A stretch of DNA of 64,000 bases from Gonatopus flavifemur (Eukaryota; Arthropoda; Insecta; Hymenoptera; Dryinidae): assembly GCA_018340375.1 (NCBI GenBank), contig JAFFJZ010000010.1, forward strand, positions 10,726,001 to 10,790,000, given 5' to 3'. This document shows positions 47,314 to 58,703 of this stretch, piece after piece. The first letter of the stretch is position 1, and the number at the start of each line of letters is the position of its first letter. Position numbers and translations under genes: made by a program. The notes under the pieces were generated by a model. It had not been told where the DNA came from. It worked only from the letters and a program-made list of their open reading frames with translations, and did not search any database.

Positions 47314-48158
47314 GATTTTGTGTAATTATCTCTCCGCAAATACTTTGGAAACTACAACATTTCCTCATCCTTGGAAGACAGAATTGGTCATGGAAACTGC
47401 GCAATTCTACTGGAACATTTTTTGTTCATTCAATTGAATATGGATGAAACAATAATTTTCCATTTTCTTATATGAAATCCACAATGGTATTTTAAAATGT
47501 AAAGCGAGTCCCAACGATCGAACACGGAGTGTAAAATAAATGATTCATGTTATCATACATTATTACAGGGTTATGATACTCTCTTCTCAATTTGAACCAG
47601 TCATTCTATTAAATATTCAATTCCGATTGGAAGCGAAAAGTGCTTATTATAAAGAAAAATTATTCACTGTAGATAAGAATGATCTCGGAGTTGTGTTTTT
47701 TTATATCACGAGTACGATGATAGTTACTTCAACGAGATTACTTGGTCTTTTACATTCTCAAACCCCCAGAAATGCAAATACTTTCATGCCCAAGCGGATG
47801 AGAGTGAAAATGAAAATAAAAATAAAAATGACCGTCTATCATGTGAACGTGTTTCATAATTCATGATAATCATGGTGCAATTGCATAACTCATGGAATAC
47901 CAATGAAATATTAAAAACACTGGATGGTGAAATTGATTAGAGTTTTCTTTTTCTCTCTTTCTCTGTCTTTTGCCGATTCGTCCTTCCGTGGGAATTAGAA
48001 TTCAATCGCAATTCGATCGATCGTATACGATAATTGAGATATAAAAATAAATTTTCCAAGTTCAAGCGAGAACTTGATTTGGAATAAATGGAAATTAATA
48101 TTATTCTTTGGAACTTCCTTTTCTCTTCTCATTCTCCCCTTCCTTTGTTTTGAACTAA
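47314..48158. other. Unique DNA, nothing recognised
   Basis: It ends with a pyrimidine-rich tract (about 48110-48150) that could serve as a splice-acceptor tract for the candidate exon at 48161. Confidence 0.35.
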
Positions 48159-48160
48159 AG

Positions 48161-48302
48161 ATCGAAGAGCGATTCAAGACGCACGTATAACAGAGAAAAT
48201 AAAAGCAACCAAGTTACTGCCAAGGCGATATTGCTGCCGGGCAACAGCGGCAGCCAGCAGCAACGGCAGCAACAACAACGGCAACGGCAGCCGCGTGCTG
48301 GC
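48161..48302 (+). CDS. Candidate Q-rich coding exon
   Basis: A strong pyrimidine tract (CTTTTCTCTTCTCATTCTCC and following, about 48116-48150) leads to TAAAG at 48156-48160, and an open frame runs to GGC|GTAAGT at 48302/48303, a textbook donor apart from C at -1. The encoded segment (47 codons from 48162) is polar, then glutamine-rich with mixed CAG and CAA codons (GSQQQRQQQQRQRQ), as in linkers of transcriptional regulators. No conserved domain is visible, so neither function nor gene can be named. Local GC content is far above the surroundings. Alternatively this is a CAR-repeat patch in a 5' UTR or promoter island. Confidence 0.3.
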
Positions 48303-48440
48303 GTAAGTCTTCCACAGAAAAGGTCCAGCCGAGCTGGATCGGGGCCAGGGGATGGGGCTCGAGCCGACAGAGACGAAGAACCTGGGCCTTGTATCGGTGG
48401 GAACCTAAGAAGAGTTGCCACGCTGCGAATGAAGAAAAGG
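48303..48440. other. GC-rich island continuing past the candidate exon
   Basis: CpG-containing sequence follows the putative donor. The plus frame stays open to 48497 without an early ATG, so island or exon extension are both possible. Confidence 0.3.
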
Positions 48441-49688
48441 AAAAGAAGTACGACTTTATACATAACGGAAGACGATACGTTGCACAAATGTGTGTAACAC
48501 GTATGTGAAGGGGTAACACTTGATACTGCTTTATGTACATGAATATTCGACGTTTATACGTGTATTTTATCTGTTCTCTGATGTAACGTTTGACACCAAA
48601 TGCACAATATATGGATCATTTGGATCTGTGAACGTAATTGATGCGATGCTGTTTAACATCTTTATTCTCAATCTCAGAAGGGTTTCTGCAGGAGAGAGCA
48701 TTAATGAGATTGATTACTTATTCATTGATATATTCATATTCTGTTATTCTAATTGGATTTATATTCGATTTAAAACACGGAAAATTGGGTTTATGAATGC
48801 TACCAAAGAGATTCAAAATCCATTTACACGTTCCGAAGAGTATTCAGATTCTCATTCCCTCCTTTTGCTGCTTTTATTTGCGAAAGGGAATTGATCGTCA
48901 TTATGTCTTGAGAATTGCTGACGGTAACTCGGTCACAATCTTATTACCGCCCGAACTTTCCCGGATCCGTGTTGTTGTATTCCGATTCATAATTTTTATT
49001 CATGGTAATCGATATCGTGATCTAATTAATTATACCTCGACGAATGTGAATCAAAGGATGTAACTGTTCAGACACATGCAACCTTGAACGAAAAATGTGT
49101 ATGTTTTAACCTACTTAAACTGGGATGATGTTCTATGGATAATGAGGATGCCGCCGAATCGAAACGTGGGTAAGTGATTTCTATACCGTTCTGAATGGGA
49201 TCATCTTTTAATACACTTTATTTGCTTCCTTTCGCTCTTGTACTTGAGATTACGCTGGATAAGGATCAACTAAAAATATTCAAAAATTCATATTCTTGTA
49301 ACATGCACAGATTCGGTACTCCAGACACGTATGATTTTAATGATATACAATGTTAAAATTTGCATGGAGTTTGATGGATTGATGGAATAAATGATTTCCG
49401 CGAAATTCGCATTGGAGGATGTTGATTTAATTCGTTAACTTGAAAATCGTTTTCAGAGATATTCCGCAGGATGTAAACTGTGGATGATATTTTTGATCCA
49501 ACTGGATTCTTGTTTTCTTAGCAACATTATTCTTTCAGATTGAAAAAGTTTTTTCCAAGAACGATAAAAGCAGTTGATACCCTCAAGTATAATAGAGCTT
49601 TTCATCAAGATTTGGTAGATTTTTCCTCCACTTCTTGAAGAATTCAACATCTGAGAAGGAATTTATCCCAAGCAGGGGGGTAAAATTC
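48441..49688. other. Unique DNA
   Basis: Short frames only; no motif and no inverted ends. Confidence 0.35.
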
Positions 49689-49689
49689 T

Positions 49690-49915
49690 CTGCTACCAAC
49701 GGGAGGAAAATTTCTTTGTAACTTCAAGGAGAAAAGAGGTATTATACCTAGAATAGAAGATCTGCGGTCACAGTCAATTGAATTGCTGAAGAAGCAATCA
49801 ACATGATCAATAATTGAAATATCCAATTCTTCAGTATATCTAAAGAATAGCAAATGAAATTTTTAGCTAACAAGATTACTATCACGGCAAAAGATTCGCT
49901 GCTCCAATCTAGCTA
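49690..49915. mobile_element. Decayed relative of MITE 19928-20235
   Basis: Patches such as GAATAGCAAATGAAAT and AGCTAACAAGATT match 20110-20150. The ends are lost. Confidence 0.5.
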
Positions 49916-49919
49916 GAAA

Positions 49920-50770
49920 CTTATTAATCTGCAGAGCATTTCTATTAGGGGTTTTAAAACGACTTGTAAACGGTGGAAAGTTCTAAAGTATTTCAAGAAT
50001 TCATCAATGATTCTTCTATGCTGTCTGAGACTCTGAGATGTCGGTGAACGTGATTACAAAGATGTGATAGACAACGTATCAACAGGATTTAGAAGAGACA
50101 AAAAGAAAGAACGTCTCTCAGAAAGATGTGTTCCAAGCGTTGCATAAGATGTCATTCTACCGAAAATGACACATTTCCATAAGAAAAGAATGATCTCCGC
50201 TCGATCAATTCGACAGAACCTTTTATCCTCTACCTACCTGCCGTTGTCTTTAGTGATCCGCCTCGGTTAAGATCGAGCGCATGCGCGATACCCCACAAGC
50301 CACGCGACGATCCCTATCTCAATGTTCCATCTTCGTTTCTTCTTGCTTCGATACGTTGTCCTTTTTCCTTTCGTATCCGAAGAATCTCATCTTGTCCAAC
50401 TCTACCCTTCTTCTCTTCACTCTTCATCCATTCATTGAATGTGTTTTGTATGTACGTATACGTGTGTTGCTTTCTTGTTTTCCGCTGACACTCTTGAGCT
50501 ACATTACGATGTAATATACTTGGGGAAATTGAATCTGCATGAATTAGGATGGAACAATCCTGATCCTGCTTATTCGAGTTGAATTACAAATTCACGCTGA
50601 GTAAAATATGAAACCGTTATTGAGTCATTTCAATAGGAAATAGTGCTATTTTATTATATTCCTTGTGAGATTCCGTATGAACATTTATAGAACATTCTGA
50701 AATTTTGAAAATATCATATTTTCTATAACAATTAATGAAAGATTCCGGTTTTCGTATTGGGCTCCAATTC
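49920..50770. other. Unique DNA
   Basis: A mildly GC-rich patch (50230-50340) is the only feature. Confidence 0.35.
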
Positions 50771-50775
50771 CTTAA

Positions 50776-52312
50776 GGGGCTCATACTACCCAGGCGCTAT
50801 GAACAATCACCGTTTTTTCAGGAATGTTTTTCTCAGAAACTATTCAATGGATCAAAATGAAACTTTGTGGCTTTATTACACATATTTTGAGGTATACAAA
50901 AGTATTTTTCATTTGGAATTATAATTCAAAATGTCGCCTTGGCAGCAGATTAATGGCAGCTGTCACTTTTTTGAGGAGCAAATTGGCGTGCGGCATAACT
51001 CTCTCCAAATAGTACCTAGAGCAAAAATTCCAAAAGGTCGTTGACCTAATTAGTTTTGCTAGGGAAGTACCCACGATTATGACTTCTTATTGAAAATTCG
51101 CAAATTGGCGCGGGTTTAGCATTTTTTTTCATTTTTTGACAAAAAAATGACATCAAACTGTCAATAACTTTGTTATTTTCTTATCTATCGTAAAAATCGT
51201 CGGTACTTCCTTGGATAATTCATCTAAGAAGCTACAGTTGAAATTTCAAGTGAATCGGACGAAAATTGTGCAAGTTACGTTACACACCAATTGTTTAGAA
51301 TGAAAATTTGAGAAAAACGCGTTTAAAGTTTGATGCCGCGATTACTATAAGGAAAATCCAAAATATCGGTTTGGCAATGTGTTTACCTTCAGTCAGCTAT
51401 CTCAGCACCATAAAACTGGCCTTCCAAGCATTGATTTTGCTCTTCTGCTTCTTTTCTTAAGGATATAAGCTCCTTCCAAGCGATTTTCCGAGGCTGAACG
51501 GTTTGTGGTTTTCATTCGACGTTCCATCAGTTTCCATGATAAAATCATATAGTTCAGAACTAATCGTCAGGTGAAGTATGCTCAAGACATCCAAAAGTCC
51601 TCGAAAACCGTTGTTGTACAGTATGACAGCAACGTCAGCAGCAATGTCAACTACTGATTCACCACTGGAAATTGTTCTTGGCGCAAATACTCCAAACGAC
51701 GGCGTTGAGGCTTTCATTAGCATTTTGAGTGAAACCTCCAAGGCATCGGGAAAGTAAATCATCTTTAGTCAAATCCTCGTATATTTTTTGAACAGCATTG
51801 AACACTTGCATTGACATAGCTGGTTTATGCTCATAAAATTTGAGAGTGTGCGAAGCTTTTGCTGTTTGCCAATAACACCAAGAATTTTCCCCTACTGGAA
51901 ACTTTTCATGTTGAGGCTTTTCATCTGTGGATATTTTATGGTACAGAATAGCATAGATTTTCTTTCCGCATGTTTTCCACTGGATCTGTATTTCGACGTA
52001 CAGCAAGGCCATAGTAGATACTTGATTTTTACTTTTACTTCTTTTTTTAAATTAAACAGTCTCGTTCCGATCCTTTTTTGGACGTGTCAAATACATTCTT
52101 TCTTAGTAACAGCAAAATCACCACTCAAAACGCCATATTCGTAAAAGCGGGATTTTTAAACGGTCAAGCACTCTCGAAAACACCTTGTTAAAAGTACTTT
52201 ATTGAATTTTCTTGGCTGAGATAGTGTTTGCATATCAATCTTGGATACTTGAAGCATCATTTGAGCCAAAAAACAAAATCGAAAAAAAAAATTCGCTGGG
52301 TAGTATAACCTC
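50776..52312 (-). mobile_element. Kolobok/Mutator-like DNA transposon, degenerate
   Basis: Ends GGGGCTCATACTACCCAG and CTGGGTAGTATAACCTC are inverted. TTAA precedes the left end (50772-50775) and TTGA, one base off, follows the right end (52313-52316). Inside, on the minus strand, lies a broken transposase gene (51457-52150), followed by about 680 bp of non-coding DNA. It is the only DNA transposon here with recognisable coding remains. TTAA target choice argues for Kolobok; the protein resembles what databases call Mutator-like transposase domain. Confidence 0.7.
51457..52150 (-). pseudogene. Transposase pseudogene (Mutator-like/Kolobok)
   Basis: Three segments in the same order are recognisable on the minus strand. 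First (about 52125-52040) is KKECI, an in-frame stop, then HVQKRIGTRL, a motif known from Mutator-like transposase domains of insects. Second (52012-51659, 117 codons) contains CLGGFTQNANESLNAVVW, another family hallmark. Third (to 51457) continues in a different frame with FAPRTISSGESVVDIAADVA. At least one stop and one frameshift therefore break the gene. The N-terminal DNA-binding part is not found. A functional copy elsewhere may still mobilise its short relatives, such as 389-1012. Family assignment is from remembered motifs. Confidence 0.7.
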
Positions 52313-52693
52313 TTGATAAAAGAAGAAGAGTGATATGGAAAAGTCATATTGGTTTATTTACGGGAATTTGTTTTTATATAGCATTATCGAATATATTCAA
52401 TTGAGGGAGGAAGATTTTTTTTATTTTGTTAATTTATAATTTTTCACAGTTGTGTAATTTTCAGGGTTGCAACGATTTTTCCCGACTCGAAAAAACCCAT
52501 TCGGGCTCTTTCAATGAAACTCAGCTGAAAAAACCCATATTATCACCCAAAAGAACCAAGTTTCAAACTGAAACCACAGAGTTTTTTTTTCAGAAAATCG
52601 AGTTAAACTTTTGTTTTATTGATTTTAGTGTGATAATTCATTGTCATTGATTTCTTTGTTCTCAATCGTTTCTATGTTGAAGAGATAGTGTAC

Positions 52694-52832
52694 CTCTGGT
52701 GAAAATGAAGCGTTGTACCACGACGAAAGCTTAACGAACAGTCATCTAGGTGTGATTAAGGAGGGAATTGGGACATTCACATGCTTCGTTTGTTTCGATA
52801 CCCGCTTCATCCACTTTTAGATTTTCACTGGG
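52694..52832. mobile_element. CCC-type MITE, CTCTGGTGAAAATGAAGCG copy
   Basis: Ends CTCTGGTGAAAATGAAGCG and TTTTCACTGGG are inverted, AC on both sides (52692-52693, 52833-52834). It shares GATACCCGCTT and the end motif with 22552-23681. Confidence 0.8.
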
Positions 52833-53337
52833 ACCATTAAGTGAATTTTGTTTGGAATGGAATTATAACAATGATCACAAATCAAAATATTTCTACATCC
52901 CTTTACATTCCTAGGTATTCCAAAAAGTACTTATTAGTACTTTTCAGTTTATAATTCCTGTTTCCAACCAAGGATTCTCGATGGATTGAATTTCCAAATT
53001 TTCACCCAACTTTTTGAACCATGATGTACGGCCCTGCTCTACCGAACTATCGAGAAACAATCAAAATCAGCAATGTGAGTTGTTTCATCTTCGCTTGCTG
53101 CATTTTTTGCTGTTCATAGATTAGTATTATTCGTGTGAAAATAGTGAAGATTTTTTCCAAACTATCAAATACATTCAATTTAATTTCGTATGAGCAGAGA
53201 TCGACAAGAAAGAAATTTTAATTTCCAATTTTGTTCATTTTTTCATAATATATAATTAAGGTACATAGATTATCCATTTTCAATGATCATATTTATTTAT
53301 CCGTTCATTATTTATCCCTCAAAAAGCAGGCAATATA

Positions 53338-53588
53338 CGGAATTTGATTACCCTTTACTTAAATAATGGATAATGGACTTAAAAAATTACCGATTGCTTA
53401 AATAATGGATAATTTATTTTGAGAAATTATCCATTACTTGAATAATGGATAATGTATCTAAAAAAATTATCTATTACTCGAATAATGAATAACATATTCC
53501 GAAGAATCATCCATTACTTGAATAATGGATAATGTATTTGAAAAAAATTATCCCTCAACTAATTTAGGTAATGGGTAATCAAATTCCG
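53338..53588. mobile_element. TA-flanked element, ends CGGAATTTGATTACCC
   Basis: Exactly inverted ends CGGAATTTGATTACCC and GGGTAATCAAATTCCG lie between TA dinucleotides (53336-53337, 53589-53590). The inside is a tandem array (53357-53556). Confidence 0.85.
53357..53556. repeat. Five tandem 40-nt units
   Basis: Units start at 53357, 53396, 53436, 53476 and 53516 (39-41 nt each). The consensus begins ACTTGAATAATGGATAATG and ends ATTATCCATT, so each unit is itself partly palindromic. Confidence 0.9.
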
Positions 53589-53593
53589 TACTC

Positions 53594-53827
53594 TCGAAAT
53601 TGCTTGGAGTATAAATTCACTCTCGAAAAGTGAAAATACTGCGAGTCCAAAGAGAGTGAGATTCCACTCCTCAAAAGTGAGTTTTCACTCCATAAGAGTG
53701 AATGTTTACTCCACCAGGGTGAAGTTTTACAGGGTGGAAATCTACTCTTTAGGAGTGGAATCTCACTTCTCTTGGACTCGCAGTATTTTCGCTTTTTAGG
53801 AGTGAATTTTCACTTCAAGAAATTTAG
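53594..53827. mobile_element. ACTC-rich foldback element, uninterrupted copy
   Basis: The arms match over about 80 nt (GTGAAAATACTGCGAGTCCA in the left arm, its mirror in the right). It is homologous to the split element 27631-28646. It starts four bases after the TA of 53338-53588. Confidence 0.75.
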
Positions 53828-53946
53828 AAATTATATTGCCCGTCTTTTAAGAAATTGATAACGAACTGATAGATGAATATGATTATTCGAAAAGTAGATC
53901 ATATTTCATTTTTTTTCTTAATTTTAATGACATAAACATATTCGTG

Positions 53947-53978
53947 AAATTAATAAATTAATAAATTAATAAATTAAT
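53947..53978. repeat. (AAATTAAT)4 microsatellite
   Basis: Four perfect 8-nt units. Confidence 0.9.
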
Positions 53979-54255
53979 GAATAATTTCAGTAATTAATTT
54001 TGGAATTCCATCACTAGCATTGAATGTATGCACTATAATTCGATTTAATGTGGAAATGTGACATTTCATGAGGAATTCCGTATTAAATTCGAGAATTCTT
54101 CTGATAGTGTCATCATTGTGACGCAATTAATTTGAATGAATTTTGTAAAACACATAAAACACCAAGTAAAACCAAATAAAACCCAGTGAAACTCAGAAAA
54201 ACCCTGGTCGGGGTTTTTTAATAAACCCTGGTTTTTTTGCAATCCTGTTAATTTT

Positions 54256-56053
54256 ATCATTTAATTTTTTAACATATATATTTCATCCATATAAATTGTT
54301 CTTATCATTTTTTCAATTTATATTTTTTGTATTCAATTATTTTTTTACTTTTTTGGATAAATTCGATTTATGTATATTATTTTTCTTATTTTTTCTTATT
54401 TCTATTGTTTTATCATTTATTAATTGTGTTTATTGAATTACATTTTTGATTTTCCAAATAAATTCAACTCATATTGAGTAATTATCGGTGTTAATTTCTT
54501 CAAATTTCATTAATATTCCATTCCATTAATTTATGTACTATGTATTTCAACATTCGCAATAACAAAATTTTTCTTATTTTGTTAATTTATATTTTTTTAC
54601 TATTTATTAATTGTGTTTATTGAATTATTTCCTTATTTTTCAAATATATTTCACTTACATTTATTAATCATTGTTGTCAATTTTCCAAATTTCATTGATT
54701 TATGTACTGAGTATTTCGACATTCGCAATTACAACATATACCATAAAAACGTCTTTAAGACGAAATATATTCTATAAATGTTGAATTGTTCCTCATGCAC
54801 TTCGCTGATCACGATTTTTATCACGATCGTTTGTTATTCTTAAATTTCAAAATCCATATTAGGTCACGTGAACGTTTTATAATGAAATATATCCTGTATT
54901 CATGCTGAAACATGATTATGTTTCTGGAACTTCACAGGATGAAACAAGGCATTTAATTCCATTGTAATAGGACCTCCTAACCCTCTCATGACCGACATTC
55001 GACTCGATAACTGGATAAATGAATTTCTTCCCTCCCATTACTTCGTCTCCGACCGAATTTCATTTAGATGGTTATTTTTCTCTCATTTTTTGTTCCATAT
55101 ACACACGTACGCGTATATCACGAGTTGGCCTTATTCGCTACGTGTACTGTCAAGGTCGGTAAACCTCGGCGACATTTAATTTTGACTTTTAATGGTACCC
55201 CATACTGCCCAATGTGTTTGGGACGATGACGAATATTCCAAAGGTTCTCCCATTACAGCAAAACCTCTTACAGCCGCGTTGTTTAATCTCATACACATGT
55301 ACGTACGCACGCACGTACGCACGCATGCACGTACCGAGGGAGGTTGGGAAAAAAATTAAGGATGCAGGTTCTTTCGTTCAAGAAGAGAAACCAGAGGTTC
55401 TGTTCCATCGAGGAATACAACTGAAAGAACTTGAAACGAACGGGAGCACGGGGCAGTTAGTTTCAGTTCGGTTTCTGGGTCCTCGTGCCACGAGGCCAGT
55501 AGGCTTTTACGAGTATACACGCGTGCGTGCTTGCTGGCTTGTTCGCTCGCTTGCCTTGCCTCTGCAGACTTTTATACGTATGTTACGGCATGCGTACACA
55601 CGTGTACCTTACTGCACTTATTATTGCCTTAATATTATTGCGCTTGCCCTAGCAACTGACCGATGTTCGGTGGCCTGTGGTTTCATTTTTAATTCGAGTC
55701 GGTTTGCTATACGTTCCATTGCCAATCTGTATGAGATCGTAACTAGTTCAAATTTGCGTAACGGCCCGAGGAAGAATAATTTGGATCTCCATTATTCTAA
55801 TTATTTCTAATGAGATCTGATTGCATTTACTTGAATCCAGAAAATAGCAAATGCAGATGTATCATTTCACGTAGATTCATCTAAATTCACTTGCAGCGGA
55901 TTCTTATTTTCTTCATTTTGATATATCATATCTTAGCGGGAAGTATTTTTGAAAAAACACATTTTCAAGGAAGTTTTTGCTCACGTAATGAATAGTTTAC
56001 TACGTCAGCTAATTATTTGACCATAACTGCTAATTACTTTCTGAGGCGGCAGG
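54256..56053. other. AT-rich DNA, then a GC-richer patch
   Basis: 54256-54800 is extremely AT-rich. A GC-richer patch (about 55200-55720) holds GTACGCAC-type repeats and a 198-codon frame starting with GTG, without any motif; I regard it as non-coding. Confidence 0.35.
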
Positions 56054-56061
56054 ATTTTTGG

Positions 56062-56516
56062 TAGAGCTGTGTGGTTGATCGATTATTCGAATAAAACGAA
56101 TAATTGTTTCCGATTAATCGATTAATTGTTTGATTCCAATTAATCGGTTTCTCGAATAATAGATTAATAGATTAATTGTTTGATTCTGATTAATGGGTTT
56201 TTGGAATGACCGATTAATCAATTAATTTTTCATTTCGATTGATCGTCTTGTCGAATAATCGATTCATTATATGTTTTCAGTTAATCGGCGTCCCGATTAA
56301 TCGATATACCGACTAATCAGCGGTACCCGATGATTGTTTTGTTTTTTATTTATCTATCAATCAAATAATGAATAATAAAAACCAAAATTAATCGATTAAT
56401 CGATTATTTGAAAAACCGATCAATCGGAATAAAATAATTAATCGATCAATCGATTATTCGGGGAACCAATTAATCGATTGATCGGAAACAATCATTCGAT
56501 TAATTGCACAGCTTTA
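56062..56516. mobile_element. hAT-like MITE with 7/8 TSD, ATTAATCGATTAAT-rich
   Basis: Ends TAGAGCTGTG and CACAGCTTTA are inverted and continue with TGTTTCCGATyAATCGATTA in both arms. Flanks ATTTTTGG (56054-56061) and ATTTTTAG (56517-56524) agree in seven of eight positions. The interior includes a 50-nt tandem array. Confidence 0.85.
56111..56259. repeat. Three tandem 50-nt units inside the hAT MITE
   Basis: Units begin at 56111, 56161 and 56211 (50, 50 and 49 nt), with a degraded fourth from 56260. Each carries CGATTAAT-type palindromes. Confidence 0.85.
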
Positions 56517-56800
56517 ATTTTTAGTATTATATAAATATGCTAATTATTCAATTATTAACAATCATATCAATGTTCCCATACAATGAATTATCATTAAAAT
56601 ATGAATTATGATATAAATGGTATATCATATATATTATTAATAATAGAAATATACATATATTCCTATGTAACAGCTCAAACATTGCCGCCATACCTAATAA
56701 AATTCCGGTGATAACAGATAAATTGTTGTCTCAGTGAATTAAAGATACTAATTGATCAATTATCAGCAGTTATATTAATATTGTTATATAATAAATTATT

Positions 56801-57317
56801 ATGACATGGGATGGATCATGCACATAAGAATTGTGCACTTATTTATTATGCACATAAAAAAATTGAATTAAATTTGTTCACATATTAATTTTAGTTGTTC
56901 CTAATACGTTTGATAAATGTGCACTGATAGTCGTGCACAGTGAATTGTACACATGAAAAAAAAATGAGAAATATAAAATGTAAGATTCTGCACCTTACAT
57001 TTTGCACCTTTGGGAATATTCAATATTGTTTTTTATGCGCAAGTAATCATGCACAAAATTTTTATTCACAAAAACTTGCGCATAAAAAACAATATTGAAT
57101 ATTCCCAAAGGTGCAAAATGTAAGGTGCAGAATCTTACATTTTATATTTCTCATTTTTTTTTCATGTGTACAATTCACTGTGCACGACTATCAGTGCACA
57201 TTTATCAAACGTATTAGGAACAAATAAAATTAATATGTGAACAAATTTAATTCAATTTTTTTATGTGCATAATAAATAAGTGCACAATTCTTATGTGCAT
57301 GATCCATCCCATGTCAT
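56801..57317. repeat. Near-perfect long hairpin, 244-nt arms
   Basis: Position 56801 pairs with 57317 and 57044 with 57074 in constant register, with one mismatch noticed (56894 G against 57224 A) and no indel. The loop is 29 nt (57045-57073). The AT-rich arms contain GTGCAC, GCGCAAG and long A/T runs. Flanks do not reveal a clear TSD. Near-identity means either very recent origin, gene conversion between arms, or selection for pairing. It could be a foldback transposon or an inverted-duplication locus producing hairpin RNA. Confidence 0.95.
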
Positions 57318-58702
57318 TATTATCAATACATGAAGAACATATTATGAATATTATTAACATATATGTATATATCATTGTTACCATTATTATTATTGATCAT
57401 ATTAATATATATATTTGTATTAATATTAATATCTTAATATTTATATATAATGAACTACCATCAATACATTGATGGCTATATTAATAATATTAATATCTAT
57501 TAACATATTTATTAATATATGAATAATATTTCCAGAAATTATTATTCATTTATCGCTCATTGATTCAATCTTCTTCTCAATGCATTAACAAAATGTTGCA
57601 TAAAATATTGAATATTTATATATTCATATGTCTATTTATATATTTGCTGAATTGATTAAAAATTTGTCACTGCAGCAGAGTATACATGTCACAATGAAGA
57701 TTCACTGTCACAGTCGATTGTTTTTTTTTGTATACATGAACCGGAATGTAGCTTGAATCATTTCTATTAGAGTATAAATTTCTCCAATGCAGAAGTATCA
57801 GATTTGAATTCAGGAATTAGTTTGTCGCTTGCGAACTCTTACTGTTGCACATGTCAAATTATTTAATTGTGTGTCTCTCATAGTATCTGTTCATCTGATC
57901 CCATAGGAGTGAACATTATTTCCAAATCTTCAAGTGAAAAATCGATCATTTCACTTTATCGAGTTTGAGAAGTGAGTCTGTCTGATTCGAGTGATATATT
58001 AAATAACGGATTCACGCAGAGAAACGATCAATTCTTGCTGCATATCCTGCCCCTTTTGTTTCTTTTCCACTCTTGAACTTCAGTGAAATGCAATTGGTAT
58101 CAAAAGAACTACGTTGATTGCCAGTTGTTACTCGCACATTATTCTGCTTGTGATTTAGTTTTACAGCTTGTCGGTCAATAATGATGTCCATTATTTTTAT
58201 TATTTTCAGAAAAAAACTCAAACTCTCCGGGGACAGTAAACACGACACAATGAATGGCAATTTTTTCATTGTTTGCTCGAGAAAAATGCCGGACACATTG
58301 ATTTTAGTTGTTTACGTATTAAGTAAAATATTTTTTTGTTAGAAAAACAAACATATTTCTCGGTGTACTATTTGAAACAAATTGTAGTAATTCCAATCAA
58401 ATTCAAGTAGATTCAATGGCAGTTGCAGCAAATCATACTCCAAAATTGTCCCTGTTCTAGATTTCATTCCAAATTGTGGTGAATACGACAAGTGATGGTT
58501 TTGCATGAAAGTTCTCAGAAATTCCATTGACCTCGTCGGTGGAAAAATTTCTCTAAAAGTCTTCCAATGTTTTTGTAAGTTTTTCAGAATTTGGAAAATT
58601 TTTAAAGTTTTGCAGATTTTTTATAGAATTTTTCAGGGTTCGTTTTCAGTGAGATTCAGAGGTTTTTAGTGAAATTCTATAAAATATCTGAAGATTCCCA
58701 TA
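57318..58702. other. AT-rich unique DNA
   Basis: Nothing confident. TATTAAT-type low complexity runs from 57318 to about 57540. Confidence 0.35.
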
Positions 58703-58703
58703 C

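Larger units (their letters stand above)
52462..54247. mobile_element. Composite hAT-like element, 7/8 TSD
   Basis: It starts CAGGGTTGCAACG and ends TTTGCAATCCTG (inverse CAGGATTGCAAA). Flanks are GTAATTTT (52454-52461) and TTAATTTT (54248-54255). Near both ends AACCC and GAAACTCAG motifs recur. Inside lie at least three other mobile units (52694-52832, 53338-53588, 53594-53827), so the original element was about 1.1 kb or less. No transposase is recognisable. Confidence 0.65.

Noticed and set aside
48155..48540. Minus-strand cysteine-rich and alanine/valine-rich frames opposite the Q-rich segment
   Set aside because: They are complements of CAG/CAA repeats, which translate to Cys/Leu/Ala/Val runs; not independent genes.
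53357..53556. CRISPR array
   Set aside because: The 40-nt units are contiguous, with no unique spacers, and lie in a eukaryotic transposon.
55214..55810. 198-codon plus-strand open frame
   Set aside because: It begins with GTG rather than ATG, lies in a GC-richer patch with GTACGCAC repeats, and shows no motif or plausible exon structure.
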